A stretch of 64,000 nucleotides of DNA from an uncultured Psychroserpens sp. (GTDB taxonomy: Bacteria > Bacteroidota > Bacteroidia > Flavobacteriales > Flavobacteriaceae), in the NCBI GenBank assembly GCA_947488655.1, contig CANKZZ010000004.1, forward strand, positions 248,001 through 312,000, given 5' to 3'. Positions 10,439 through 20,238 of the stretch are shown here, piece by piece. Every line of letters starts with the position of its first letter. Position 1 is the stretch's first letter. The notes under the pieces are model-generated. The model did no database searches. It was not told the origin of the DNA and saw only the letters and a program-made list of their open reading frames with translations. Position numbers and translations under genes: made by a program.

Positions 10439-13400
10439 TTAATTGTTTTCTACCCAAAGTCTCGCATTTACAAAAGCATCTATCCATGGCGAAACTTCAT
10501 CTTTTCTATTAGCAGGATAGTTTGCCCAATTCCATTGAAAAGTTGAACGTTCAATATGTGGCATCATAACAAGATGACGTCCAGTTTTGTCACACATCAT
10601 TGCAGTGTTATAGTCTGAGCCATTAGGATTTGATGGATAATTTTCATAACCATATTTGGCTACAATATTATATGTATTTTCATCTTTTGGAAGGTTAAAT
10701 TTTCCTTCACCATGGCTAATCCAAACACCTAAAGTGGCATCTTTTAAATTTGAAAGCATGACCGAGTTATTTTCTTGTATGACCACAGATGTAAATGCGC
10801 TCTCATGTTTTTTAGAATCATTATGTAACATTTTTCCATGCTCATCATGCTCTGGATTAATGAGTTCTAACTCCATAAATAACTGGCAACCATTGCAAAT
10901 ACCTACAGATAAAGTATCTTCTCTCTCAAAAAAGTTTTTAATTGCTTTATTAGCGTTTTCATTATACTTAATTGCGCCAGCCCAACCTTTGGCAGAGCCT
11001 AATACATCGCTATTAGAGAAGCCACCAACTGCTCCCAAAAACTTAATATCTTCAAGAGTTTCACGACCAGAAATTAAATCTGTCATGTGTACATCTTTAA
11101 CATCAAAACCAGCTAAATACATAGCATTAGCCATTTCGCGCTCTGAGTTTGAGCCTTTTTCTCTTAAAATAGCAGCTTTAGGTCTAGATTGACTCTTGTC
11201 TATTTTTGGAAGTTTTCCTTTAAAGTTCTTCGGAAATTTATAAACTAGTGGTTGCTTAGCAAAATTTTCAAATCTAGCTTTAGCTAACCCATTTGCAGTT
11301 TGTTTTTGATCTAATAAAAAAGACGTTTTGTACCAAATGTCTCTCATTTCAGAAACATTAAATGAAAAGTCATCGTCATTATTTTTAATGGTAACATTCT
11401 CTGTACTGTTAACAGACCCAATTTTATAAAACTCTATATTATTATCTGTTAAACTACTTTCTGCTGAAATATCTGCTTGAAAAACTATACCTGCGTTTTC
11501 AGCAAATAATAGTTTTATAGAATCTTCTTCATTGAGTTGCGACAAATCAAAATTTGCACCTAAATCTCTTTCAGCAAAACACATTTCTAATAGAGTAGTA
11601 ATTAAACCACCAGAGGCTACATCATGTCCTGCCAAGATTTTATCAGCCTTAATTAATTCTTGTATAGTGTTAAAAACGTTTTTAACAAAAGCTGCATTTT
11701 TTACATCTGGAGCCTCATTACCTATAGTGTTTAGAGACTGGTTAAATGAGCTACCTCCTAATTTAAATTCATCTTGAGATATATTAATATAGTAAATAGC
11801 ATTATCGGTTTGTTGTAAAACAGGCTCTACAACTTTTGTGATTTCGTTGCAATTTGCAGCTGCCGAAATGATGACAGTACCAGGAGAAATAACATCGCCA
11901 TCAGGATATTTTTGTTTCATTGACAATGAATCTTTACCTGTTGGTACATTGATGCCTAAATCTATAGAAAATTCTGAAATAGCTTTAACAGCCTCATATA
12001 ATCTTGCATCTTCACCTTCATTTTTACAAGGCCACATCCAGTTTGCAGATAGCGACACAGACTTTAAATTATCTTTTAATGGTGCCCAAATTATGTTTGT
12101 TAACGCTTCTGTAATTGAATTTCTACTTCCTGCTTTTGGTTGTATTAGACCTGATATGGGTGAGTGACCAATTGATGTTGCAATACCCTCTTTACCATGA
12201 TAATCTAATGCCATTACACCAACATTGTTTAATGGTATTTGTAATGAGCCAACACATTGTTGCTTAGCAACTTTTCCACCAACACAACGATCTACTTTAT
12301 TTGTGAGCCAATCTTTACATGCTACAGCTTCTAATTGTAAAACTTGCTTTAAGTAAATATCTAAATTTTTAGTTTTATATCTTGGGTTTTTATAGTTTCG
12401 TTCTACAGTGTTGTCGGTTAAAATAGTTTTTGGAGAACTACCAAACATGTCTTCTAATGCTAAATCCATAGGTTTATCACCTTTAGATTGAGACTCAAAA
12501 GTAAATCTATTATTGCCAGTTACATCACCTACTGTGTATATAGGAGAACGTTCTCTTTCTGCAATTTTTTGTAACGTATCTATGTGTTTGTCGGCTATTA
12601 CTAATCCCATTCTTTCTTGGGACTCATTACCAATAATTTCTTTGGCAGATAATGTAGGGTCTCCAACAGGGAGTTTATCTAAATCTATTTTACCTCCTGT
12701 GTCTTCTACTAATTCTGAAAGACAATTTAAATGTCCTCCTGCACCATGATCATGTATAGAAACAATAAAATTTTCATCGCTCTCTACCATACCACGAATA
12801 GCATTTGCAGCACGTTTTTGCATTTCGGGATTAGATCGCTGTACAGCATTTAGTTCAATACCAGAAGAAAACTCTCCTGTATCTGCACTAGAAACTGCAG
12901 CTCCACCCATACCAATTCTATAATTTTCTCCACCAAGTATTACAATTTTATCACCTATTTTTGGTGTGTCTTTTAAAGCTTGGTCTGCTTTACCATAACC
13001 TATACCACCAGCTTGCATGATAACTTTATCATAACCTAATCGTCTTGCTTTTGCAGTACTCGATGATGCGTTTTCTTCGTGCTCAAAGGTTAAAACCGAA
13101 CCTGTTATTAAAGGTTGCCCAAATTTGTTTCCAAAATCTGATGCACCATTAGAAGCTTTTATTAAAATATCCATTGGTGTTTGGTATAACCAATCTCTGG
13201 CTTCAAATTTTTGCTCCCATGGACGGTTATCTTCTAAGCGAGAATATGATGTCATGTAAACCGCTGTTCCTGCCAAGGGTAAAGAACCCTTACCACCAGC
13301 AAGTCTATCTCTAATTTCTCCTCCAGATCCTGTTGCTGCTCCATTAAAAGGTTCTACAGTGGTTGGAAAATTATGTGTCTCTGCTTTTAGTGAAATTACA

Positions 13401-14119
13401 GATTCAAATTCTTTTGTGGTATAATAGGCTGGTATATCTGCACGCTTTGGTGCAAACTGTGCTACTTTAGGTCCTTTTATAAAAGCAACGTTATCTTTGT
13501 AAGCCGATACAATATCATTAGGATGTTGTTTAGACGTTTCTTTTATCATTTTAAAAAGAGAAACTGGCTTTTCTTCTCCATCTATTACAAATGTGCCATT
13601 AAAGATTTTATGACGACAATGCTCACTATTTACTTGTGAAAATCCAAAAACTTCAGAGTCTGTTAATGGTCTTCCTATTTTTTTTGCAACACCTTTTAAA
13701 TATTCTATTTCTTCATCGTTAAGCGCTAAACCTTCTTGTTGGTTATATGCCGAAATATCTTCTATGTCAAGTATTTCTCTTGGTTGAATATCTATAGTAA
13801 AAGAGTTTTGATTTAGACCATTGTATTTTTCTGAAATCATTGGGTCAAATCCTTTAAAATCTTCTGTACAGTTTTGAAACGCTTCTATACGAATAATCCC
13901 ATCGATACCCATATTTTGTGTAATCTCAACTGCATTAGTACTCCATGGAGTTATCATTGCTGCACGAGGGCCAACAAAAAAAGCATCGAGTGATGCTTGT
14001 TCTAGTTTTGATTGGTTACCAAAAAGCCATGTTAATTTTGCTATGGTCTCGGTTGATAATTCTTTTGTTGCTTGAACAGCATATACATTGCTGTTTTGGT
14101 TTCCGAAGAAATGAATCAT
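10439..14119 (-). CDS. purL: phosphoribosylformylglycinamidine synthase
   Basis: 1226 aa; SEVFGFSQVNSEHCRHKIFNG, SLKAETHNFPTTVEPFNGAATGSGGEIRD; C-term glutaminase GICNGCQLFMEL. Confidence 0.97.
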   Translation of the reverse strand: MIHFFGNQNSNVYAVQATKELSTETIAKLTWLFGNQSKLEQASLDAFFVGPRAAMITPWSTNAVEITQNMGIDGIIRIEAFQNCTEDFKGFDPMISEKYNGLNQNSFTIDIQPREILDIEDISAYNQQEGLALNDEEIEYLKGVAKKIGRPLTDSEVFGFSQVNSEHCRHKIFNGTFVIDGEEKPVSLFKMIKETSKQHPNDIVSAYKDNVAFIKGPKVAQFAPKRADIPAYYTTKEFESVISLKAETHNFPTTVEPFNGAATGSGGEIRDRLAGGKGSLPLAGTAVYMTSYSRLEDNRPWEQKFEARDWLYQTPMDILIKASNGASDFGNKFGQPLITGSVLTFEHEENASSSTAKARRLGYDKVIMQAGGIGYGKADQALKDTPKIGDKIVILGGENYRIGMGGAAVSSADTGEFSSGIELNAVQRSNPEMQKRAANAIRGMVESDENFIVSIHDHGAGGHLNCLSELVEDTGGKIDLDKLPVGDPTLSAKEIIGNESQERMGLVIADKHIDTLQKIAERERSPIYTVGDVTGNNRFTFESQSKGDKPMDLALEDMFGSSPKTILTDNTVERNYKNPRYKTKNLDIYLKQVLQLEAVACKDWLTNKVDRCVGGKVAKQQCVGSLQIPLNNVGVMALDYHGKEGIATSIGHSPISGLIQPKAGSRNSITEALTNIIWAPLKDNLKSVSLSANWMWPCKNEGEDARLYEAVKAISEFSIDLGINVPTGKDSLSMKQKYPDGDVISPGTVIISAAANCNEITKVVEPVLQQTDNAIYYINISQDEFKLGGSSFNQSLNTIGNEAPDVKNAAFVKNVFNTIQELIKADKILAGHDVASGGLITTLLEMCFAERDLGANFDLSQLNEEDSIKLLFAENAGIVFQADISAESSLTDNNIEFYKIGSVNSTENVTIKNNDDDFSFNVSEMRDIWYKTSFLLDQKQTANGLAKARFENFAKQPLVYKFPKNFKGKLPKIDKSQSRPKAAILREKGSNSEREMANAMYLAGFDVKDVHMTDLISGRETLEDIKFLGAVGGFSNSDVLGSAKGWAGAIKYNENANKAIKNFFEREDTLSVGICNGCQLFMELELINPEHDEHGKMLHNDSKKHESAFTSVVIQENNSVMLSNLKDATLGVWISHGEGKFNLPKDENTYNIVAKYGYENYPSNPNGSDYNTAMMCDKTGRHLVMMPHIERSTFQWNWANYPANRKDEVSPWIDAFVNARLWVENN

Positions 14120-14234
14120 TATATCGTATTTAGGTTTATTTTTGAAAGCTCAAATTTACACTTTTTAGATAAATTTTAAGGGCTTATTATTGCTGAAATT
14201 TTATAGTTATTCACGCTTTATTAACTATAAAAAA

Positions 14235-14283
14235 AAAGAGCAATTCTACATTTAAACTTGTTAGTTTGTAGAATTGCTCTTTT
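14235..14283 (-). terminator. intrinsic terminator downstream of T9SS nuclease gene
   Basis: AAAGAGCAATTCTACA ... TGTAGAATTGCTCTTT long perfect stem. Confidence 0.8.
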
Positions 14284-14301
14284 TTAAAGGTTGTTAAATG
14301 C

Positions 14302-15390
14302 TTATTGCTTTATCAACTTTTTTGTAATGCTTCCGTTTTCAGAATTAAGTCTTACTAAATAAATACCTTTTGATAATCCTGAAATATTGACTTTAGTTTG
14401 GTTGGCTGAAATGTTTTGAATCTTTACTTTTTTACCTAAAATATCATAAACCTCTACAGCTAAATTTTGATTCGAAAGAATTGTTACTTCGTCTCCATTA
14501 ACTGGGTTAGGGAACATTTTAACTGTTTCTACGGTCTCAAACTCATCAACAGAGAGACTTTCCCATCTGTCTTGTGCATCTGGTCCTCCCCAAATTAACG
14601 TCGCTAAATATGGGTTGTCTATAAAAGGGTTTCTGTTTCCTTGTGCATATGTGTTGCTGGCATTGCCATGATAATCATTACGAGCAATTTCTATAGCTGA
14701 AACTGGATCTTCTGCATTCCATTGTAAGAATAGATCGATCATTTCATCTGGCGTAGCAGCACTACTACCTATACCAACTACAGATGGTAAACATTGATCG
14801 CCATAATGTAAATACATATACATTATAATACGTGCACAATCTCCTTTCCATTCGTTACCTGGATACCAACCACCATTAGCGTCTCCAGACTCTCCATTTA
14901 TGTATTGACCTGGACTTTTATCTGCAAATCTTTGGTTACCACGAGCACCATTTCTTTGTACATCACTTGGTCTCAACATTTGAGCGTCTGATCCTGGACC
15001 CGAAGAGCCAAGGTTTGGGTTTCCTAAAGATCTAGGGTAAACGTGTTCTCTGTTCCAATCTCCAACGTTTCCTCCATTGTCAAATTTACCTCTAGAGCGA
15101 TCTGTAGTAACATCTCCATCTAAAGGTGGATTGTCATAACCATAAATTAATAGTACATTATTTGGGTTGTCTGGATCTTCGTCTGTAATTCTTGATGCAT
15201 CCCAAACTTCACCATATGATAAAAAATTGGTGTGATTATTTATAGTTAAATCTATTAACTCGCTTTTTAAAGCAAGACCTGTAGTGTTAATTTCTGTTCC
15301 GTAGTAAGATTGTAAGTCTGCAGGAGGTGTTAATTGCGCAAAGGCAATTGAGGTTACCAGTGCAAATAATAATGTGTAAAATTGTTTCAT
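14302..15390 (-). CDS. secreted endonuclease I (EndA-like) with T9SS type A C-terminal sorting domain
   Basis: DWNREHVYPRSLG, DAQMLRPSDVQRNGARGNQRF; C-term MFPNPVNGDEVTIL...YDILGKKV...GIYLVRLNSENGSITKKLIKQ. Confidence 0.9.
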   Translation of the reverse strand: MKQFYTLLFALVTSIAFAQLTPPADLQSYYGTEINTTGLALKSELIDLTINNHTNFLSYGEVWDASRITDEDPDNPNNVLLIYGYDNPPLDGDVTTDRSRGKFDNGGNVGDWNREHVYPRSLGNPNLGSSGPGSDAQMLRPSDVQRNGARGNQRFADKSPGQYINGESGDANGGWYPGNEWKGDCARIIMYMYLHYGDQCLPSVVGIGSSAATPDEMIDLFLQWNAEDPVSAIEIARNDYHGNASNTYAQGNRNPFIDNPYLATLIWGGPDAQDRWESLSVDEFETVETVKMFPNPVNGDEVTILSNQNLAVEVYDILGKKVKIQNISANQTKVNISGLSKGIYLVRLNSENGSITKKLIKQ

Positions 15391-15402
15391 GTAATTTGTG
15401 TA

Positions 15403-16617
15403 TTATTTTTTCTTTTCAAGTAATGCCATGTAAAACCCATCGTATCCTGTTTGGTGGGATAAAATGCTCTTATCTTTTACAAAGGTAAAATCTTTTCCCA
15501 TTTCAGATGTTAAAAAAGTATCAACTTGTGCTTTGTTCTCAGACGGTAGGATAGAGCATGTTGCGTAGACTAATTTACCACCAGCTTTAACAATTCTAGA
15601 ATATTGTTGTAAGATTTCTTGTTGAGTGGTCTTTATATTTTCAATAAACTCTGGTTGTAATTTCCATTTTGCATCAGGATTACGACGTAAAACACCTAAT
15701 CCAGAGCATGGAGCATCTATTAAAACACGATCTGCTTTGTCATATAATTTCTTAACGACTTTAGTAGATTCTATTGGTCTTGTTTCGATATTAAAAGCGC
15801 CATTACGTTTTGCTCTACGTTTTAGTTCGTGCAATTTATTGGCATAAATATCTAAAGCTATAACTTGCCCTTTATTTTCCATTAATGAGGCAATGTGTAA
15901 TGCTTTTCCGCCAGCACCAGCGCAAGTATCTACAACTCTCATACCTGGTTTCACATCGAGAAATTCTGCAACGAGTTGAGAGGATGCGTCTTGTACTTCA
16001 AAAAAACCATTTTTAAAAGATTCTGTTTGAAACACATTTGCTCTTTCTACAAGTTTAAGTGCATTTGGGTAACCTTTAATGCTTTCGGTTTCTATACCAT
16101 CATCAAATAGAAGTGATTGTAATTTTTCTTTAGTTGTATTGAGAGTGTTTACTCTTAAAATCACATCTGCTTGTTCATTAAGAGCAGCGATTTCTTTAGT
16201 CCAGACAGACTCTCCTAATTCTTTAACACCTACCTCGTCTAACCAATCAGGAATAGACTCTTTAAATTTTCTAATTTTTGATAATTCATCAAAACGACCT
16301 TTAATTTTTCTTACAGGTGTTTTATCAAAATAACCCCAATCTGGTAATTTAATACCTCTTAAAGTAGCCCAAACTGCAAATATACGCCAGATGTTATCTC
16401 TGTCATAAGGAGCTTTTACTTCGGCAATCTCAGTATATAAACGTTTCCATCTTACAATATCGTAAGTGGTTTCTGCAACAAAACCGCGATCGCGACTTCC
16501 CCAACGCTTGTCGCGCTTTAAAAGTTGTTGTATTACTTTATCTGCATACTTACCTTCGTTAAGGATTAAAGTTAATCCATCAACGACTGCAAAGCATAAA
16601 TTTCTGTGTAAACGCAT
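15403..16617 (-). CDS. RsmB/NOL1/Sun-family rRNA (cytosine-C5) methyltransferase
   Basis: VVDTCAGAGGKALHIASLM, VLIDAPCSGLGVLRRNPDAKW, LVYATCSILPSEN. Confidence 0.92.
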   Translation of the reverse strand: MRLHRNLCFAVVDGLTLILNEGKYADKVIQQLLKRDKRWGSRDRGFVAETTYDIVRWKRLYTEIAEVKAPYDRDNIWRIFAVWATLRGIKLPDWGYFDKTPVRKIKGRFDELSKIRKFKESIPDWLDEVGVKELGESVWTKEIAALNEQADVILRVNTLNTTKEKLQSLLFDDGIETESIKGYPNALKLVERANVFQTESFKNGFFEVQDASSQLVAEFLDVKPGMRVVDTCAGAGGKALHIASLMENKGQVIALDIYANKLHELKRRAKRNGAFNIETRPIESTKVVKKLYDKADRVLIDAPCSGLGVLRRNPDAKWKLQPEFIENIKTTQQEILQQYSRIVKAGGKLVYATCSILPSENKAQVDTFLTSEMGKDFTFVKDKSILSHQTGYDGFYMALLEKKK

Positions 16618-16708
16618 TATAAAAAATTAGGCATGCAAAGGTACATTAAAAGTTGATATATTGTAGACTCTTAAATTGTTATATTCTGAAATTAAATTAA
16701 AAATTGGC

Positions 16709-16737
16709 GCAAGTTTTTATTTTAAATCACATCTAAA
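16709..16737 (+). promoter_or_regulatory. copy A of repeated promoter-like motif GCAAGTT-N14-CATCTA (upstream of ECF sigma)
   Basis: GCAAGTTTTTATTTTAAATCACATCTAAA; same two boxes and 14-nt spacer as four other sites. Confidence 0.8.
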
Positions 16738-16767
16738 AATAATTAAGCATTAGATAACCAACTTTTT

Positions 16768-17346
16768 TTGACCGAAACTGTATTTATAGAGCAATTAAAA
16801 AATCAAACTAGGGCAGCTTATAGTAAGCTGTTAGATGATTATGAGCAAAAGGTTTTTGCAACCTGCATTTCATTTGTGCCTAATAGGGAAGATGCAGAAG
16901 ATATTGCTCAAGAGGTTTTTGTAGAAGTCTTTAAATCTATTAAAGGCTTTAAAGAGAATTCATCATTATCAACATGGATTTATAAAATTGCAACTAATAA
17001 ATGTTTAGAATTTATTAGAAAACGAAATACAAAAAAGCGCTTTGCATTTTTACAATCCTTATCAGGAAATAACTTTGCAATTGATAAAACTAATTACTTT
17101 ACTGAAATGAGTCATCCTGGTATAATTTTAGAAAATAAAGAAACTAGTGAAACCTTGTTTTATGCTATAAATCAATTACCAGAGTCACAAAGAATTGTTT
17201 TTACACTACATAAAGTAGATGGAAAGAGTTACCAAGAAATTAGTGAGATCATAGAGAAAAGTGTATCATCTGTTGAGTCATTAATGTTTAGGTCTAAAAA
17301 GAATTTACAGAGTTTACTAGAAAATTTTTATAAAAATGAGAACTGA
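16768..17346 (+). CDS. ECF-type RNA polymerase sigma-70 factor (TTG start)
   Basis: NREDAEDIAQEVFVEVFKSIKGFKENSSLSTWIYKIATNKCLEFIRKRN; sigma4 KSYQEISEIIEKSVSSVESLMFRSKKNL. Confidence 0.93.
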   Translation: MTETVFIEQLKNQTRAAYSKLLDDYEQKVFATCISFVPNREDAEDIAQEVFVEVFKSIKGFKENSSLSTWIYKIATNKCLEFIRKRNTKKRFAFLQSLSGNNFAIDKTNYFTEMSHPGIILENKETSETLFYAINQLPESQRIVFTLHKVDGKSYQEISEIIEKSVSSVESLMFRSKKNLQSLLENFYKNEN

Positions 17347-17347
17347 T

Positions 17348-17376
17348 GCAAGTTTTTTAAAGTTTTTGCATCTAAA
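17348..17376 (+). promoter_or_regulatory. copy B of repeated promoter-like motif
   Basis: GCAAGTTTTTTAAAGTTTTTGCATCTAAA; 14-nt spacer; CATCTA ends only 10 nt before the next ATG. Confidence 0.75.
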
Positions 17377-17384
17377 AGTATAAT

Positions 17385-17699
17385 ATGGAAACAAATAAAA
17401 ATATAACTAAAAAGGTTGATTTAGTTTTAGATAGTGCTAATACTATTATAAAACCTAACGTATCTCCTTTTTTTAAGGACAAAACATTACAGCGTTTATT
17501 TGCTGAAAAAGAAGTTAAAAAGAGTGCTTGGAGTTGGTTTAATCCTAAACTACAATTAGCAACATTAGCAGGTGTTTTGTTTTTAAATATTTATGCCATA
17601 AAGGAGATACAAAACACAAATTATAATCAATCGATTTCTAGTTTTGCGCAAAATTATGGTTTAATTTCTAGTGAAGAGTCTTCATTATTTAATCTTTAA
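17385..17699 (+). CDS. small single-pass membrane protein, candidate anti-sigma factor
   Basis: Sits between ECF sigma and sensor-like gene; cytoplasmic-like N-term then one hydrophobic segment (LATLAGVLFLNIYAI). Confidence 0.55.
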   Translation: METNKNITKKVDLVLDSANTIIKPNVSPFFKDKTLQRLFAEKEVKKSAWSWFNPKLQLATLAGVLFLNIYAIKEIQNTNYNQSISSFAQNYGLISSEESSLFNL

Positions 17700-17701
17700 T
17701 T

Positions 17702-18166
17702 ATGAAAAAAAATAATATACTTTATTTATTGTTAATCGTACTTATTATAATGAATGGATTTTTTCTGTTTAATTATTTAGGTAAACCAAATCATGATGAC
17801 TCAATAAGGCCTAGAAACTTTATAGCTAAGCAATTAGATTTTAATGAAGCTCAATTAAAAGAGTTTGAAATACTAGAGGCTAAACATCATAAAAAAATGA
17901 GAAGTCTTGGAGACAATGTAAAGTCTATAAAAGATGACTTATTTAAAAAAATTACAGCAAACTCTGTAAATCAAGCTGAAGTTGATAGTTTGATTACCAG
18001 AATTTCTAATAAAGACTTTCAAAAAGAACGAGAAATGTTTTCTAGATTGAGAAGTATCTACGAATTGTGTGATGAGGAACAAAAAGAAAAATTTTCTGCC
18101 ATATTAATAGATGCAAGAAAATTTGATAGACCAGATAGGCCTGAGAAACCTCATAAACCAGAGTAA
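17702..18166 (+). CDS. Spy/CnrX-like periplasmic (heavy-metal sensor type) protein
   Basis: N-terminal TM anchor; FIAKQLDFNEAQLKEFEILEAKHHKKMRSL ... helical LTXXQ-like layout. Confidence 0.65.
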   Translation: MKKNNILYLLLIVLIIMNGFFLFNYLGKPNHDDSIRPRNFIAKQLDFNEAQLKEFEILEAKHHKKMRSLGDNVKSIKDDLFKKITANSVNQAEVDSLITRISNKDFQKEREMFSRLRSIYELCDEEQKEKFSAILIDARKFDRPDRPEKPHKPE

Positions 18167-18184
18167 CATCTTTAAATATTTTAA

Positions 18185-18216
18185 AAAAAAGCCTTCATTT
18201 TTGAAGGCTTTTTTTT
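18185..18216 (+). terminator. intrinsic terminator
   Basis: AAGCCTTCA-TTTT-TGAAGGCTT followed by T-run. Confidence 0.8.
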
Positions 18217-18241
18217 GTGTTTTATTTAACAAAAGGCGACA

Positions 18242-18269
18242 CAAGTTATTTAATAGTATGTCATCTAAA
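18242..18269 (+). promoter_or_regulatory. copy C of repeated promoter-like motif
   Basis: (A)CAAGTTATTTAATAGTATGTCATCTAAA; 14-nt spacer. Confidence 0.78.
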
Positions 18270-18294
18270 AGTATATAACATAAAATTTAAGAAG

Positions 18295-18582
18295 ATGAAA
18301 AGTAACACATTAAAAACAGTAGTATTAGTATTTGGCTTAGGACTATTTATGTCAAATTATTCTTTTGGACAGCAAGGTCGTCAAGAAAGAAAAGAACCTC
18401 CAACTTTTGAGCAGTTATTAAAAGAAATGGATAAAAACGAAGACGGTAAACTTGCAAAGGATGAAGTTAAAGGACCTCTAAAAGATAGTTTTACTGAGAT
18501 AGACACAAATGAAGATGGCTTTATTTCAGAAAAAGAATTAAAAGATGCACCAAAACCAGAACGTAAAAAAAGAAATAAATAA
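18295..18582 (+). CDS. secreted EF-hand protein (two EF-hand loops)
   Basis: Signal peptide MKSNTLKTVVLVFGLGLFMSNYSFG; loops DKNEDGKLAKDE and DTNEDGFISEKE. Confidence 0.85.
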   Translation: MKSNTLKTVVLVFGLGLFMSNYSFGQQGRQERKEPPTFEQLLKEMDKNEDGKLAKDEVKGPLKDSFTEIDTNEDGFISEKELKDAPKPERKKRNK

Positions 18583-18615
18583 AATTTGATTGTTTGGTTA
18601 ATAGTTTGGTTTTTT

Positions 18616-18645
18616 AAAGGCTTCGTGAGACATCATGAAGCTTTT
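18616..18645 (+). terminator. hairpin/terminator with GCTTCGTGA...TCATGAAGC core
   Basis: AAGGCTTCGTGAGACATCATGAAGCTTTT. Confidence 0.6.
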
Positions 18646-18711
18646 AATTACCAAAAGTTTTAAGATTAAAAATCCACGCATGACAGTAATTATTAAAATA
18701 AAAATCTCAAC

Positions 18712-20133
18712 ATGAAATTAATTAAAAATAACATCAATACTTTTTTCATCGTGCTTGTTTTTGGCACATCATTATTAACTTTTAATGCGTGTACTAATGA
18801 TGATGATATTATCCTCACTGAGGAAGAAACAGAAGAATTTGATGATTCAGACTTTGAAGCTACAGATTGGACTACAGAAACACACAGTAAAGATGCAGAT
18901 CCAAATTTTGATGAGGTCTTTGAAGATAATGCAGTAAAAAGACTCGATATCGTAATAACTGAAGCACGTTGGCAAAATATGCTAGATGATATGACTGATC
19001 TTTATGGAGCATTTGGAGTTGGTGGACAACCTGGCGGATTGACAGAAACTGACGAAAATCCAATTTTTGTGCCTGCAGAAGTATTCTATAATGGAGTAGA
19101 ATGGTATAGAGTAGGTGTTCGTTTTAAAGGGAATTCTAGTTTACAAACTAGTTGGCAAAATGGCATCTTAAAACTATCATTTAAATTAGATTTTGATGAG
19201 TTTGAAGATGATTATCCTCAAATAGATAATCAGCGTTTTTACGGTTTTAAAAAACTAAGTCTTAAAAATAATTTTGATGACAAATCGATGTTACGCGAAA
19301 AAGTAGCTACAGATGTATTTAGAAATGCAGGATTAGCAGTTTCTCATACTGCTTTTTATACATTATATGTAGATCATGGTGATGGACCTCAATATTTTGG
19401 TTTATATACTCTAGTAGAAGAAGTTGATGATACAGTAATAGATGAGCAGTTTTCAAGTGACGATGGTAATTTATACAAACCAGATGGCGATGCAGCAAGT
19501 TTTGCAGCAGGTACTTATGATGAAGATGAATACGTTAAGAAAACGAACGAAGATAAGGCAGATTTTAGTGATGTGTCTAATTTATTAGCAGTTATTAATG
19601 ACGAAACAAGAATAACAGATGCTGCAACTTGGAGAACAAGTTTAGATGCTGTTTTTGATACAGATGTGTTTTTAAAATATTTGGCAGTGAACACAGTAAT
19701 TCAAAATTGGGACACCTATGGTAAAATGACACATAATTATTTTCTATATAATAATCCAGAAACGAGTAAGTTAACCTGGATCCCATGGGATAATAACGAA
19801 GCATTACAACTTGGCAAAAGAGGTGGTTCGTTACCATTAGACTTTTCTGGGTTATCTGCATCAGAATGGCCATTAATAGAACATATGTATGAAGATGAAG
19901 TATACAAAACACAATATGATTTTTATGTTCAAGACGTGGTTGATGATGCATTTAATGTCAATACAATACAGTCTTTATATGCAACATATTCATCTTTAAT
20001 TGAGCCTTATGCAACCTCTGAAATTACTGGTTATACCTTTTTAAATAACAGTTCAGAATTTCAAATTGCAGTAAACGAATTGAACTCACATGTGGTCTCT
20101 CGTGCAGCTGCAGTAAGTGATTATTTGAATTAA
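18712..20133 (+). CDS. CotH kinase family lipoprotein
   Basis: Lipobox LLTFNAC; YGFKKLSLKNNFDDKSMLREKVATDVFRNAG, YFGLYTLVEEVD, NWDTYGKMTHNYFLYNNPETSKLTWIPWDNNEAL. Confidence 0.9.
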   Translation: MKLIKNNINTFFIVLVFGTSLLTFNACTNDDDIILTEEETEEFDDSDFEATDWTTETHSKDADPNFDEVFEDNAVKRLDIVITEARWQNMLDDMTDLYGAFGVGGQPGGLTETDENPIFVPAEVFYNGVEWYRVGVRFKGNSSLQTSWQNGILKLSFKLDFDEFEDDYPQIDNQRFYGFKKLSLKNNFDDKSMLREKVATDVFRNAGLAVSHTAFYTLYVDHGDGPQYFGLYTLVEEVDDTVIDEQFSSDDGNLYKPDGDAASFAAGTYDEDEYVKKTNEDKADFSDVSNLLAVINDETRITDAATWRTSLDAVFDTDVFLKYLAVNTVIQNWDTYGKMTHNYFLYNNPETSKLTWIPWDNNEALQLGKRGGSLPLDFSGLSASEWPLIEHMYEDEVYKTQYDFYVQDVVDDAFNVNTIQSLYATYSSLIEPYATSEITGYTFLNNSSEFQIAVNELNSHVVSRAAAVSDYLN

Positions 20134-20164
20134 ATAGAAAAAGTTTTTTTGATTAGTTAGTGTT

Positions 20165-20197
20165 AAAAGGCTTCGTGAGCGATTGCGAAGCTTTTTA
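20165..20197 (+). terminator. hairpin/terminator with GCTTCG...CGAAGC core
   Basis: AAAAGGCTTCGTGAGCGATTGCGAAGCTTTTT. Confidence 0.65.
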
Positions 20198-20238
20198 AGT
20201 AAGCCTAGAAGTGTCAAATACTCTAAATGTTGTTAGGT

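Noticed and set aside
10656-11192. 178-aa ORF on + strand and other long opposite-strand ORFs inside purL (e.g. 11532, 11838, 12513)
   Set aside because: Lie antisense to a confidently identified essential gene; composition looks like reverse-complement coding, with no family motifs.
18655-18708. A GCAAGTT-N14-CATCTA copy directly upstream of cotH
   Set aside because: Best alignment (GACAGTA-N14-AATCTC) matches poorly and would lie within 4 nt of the start codon; cotH may depend on readthrough instead.
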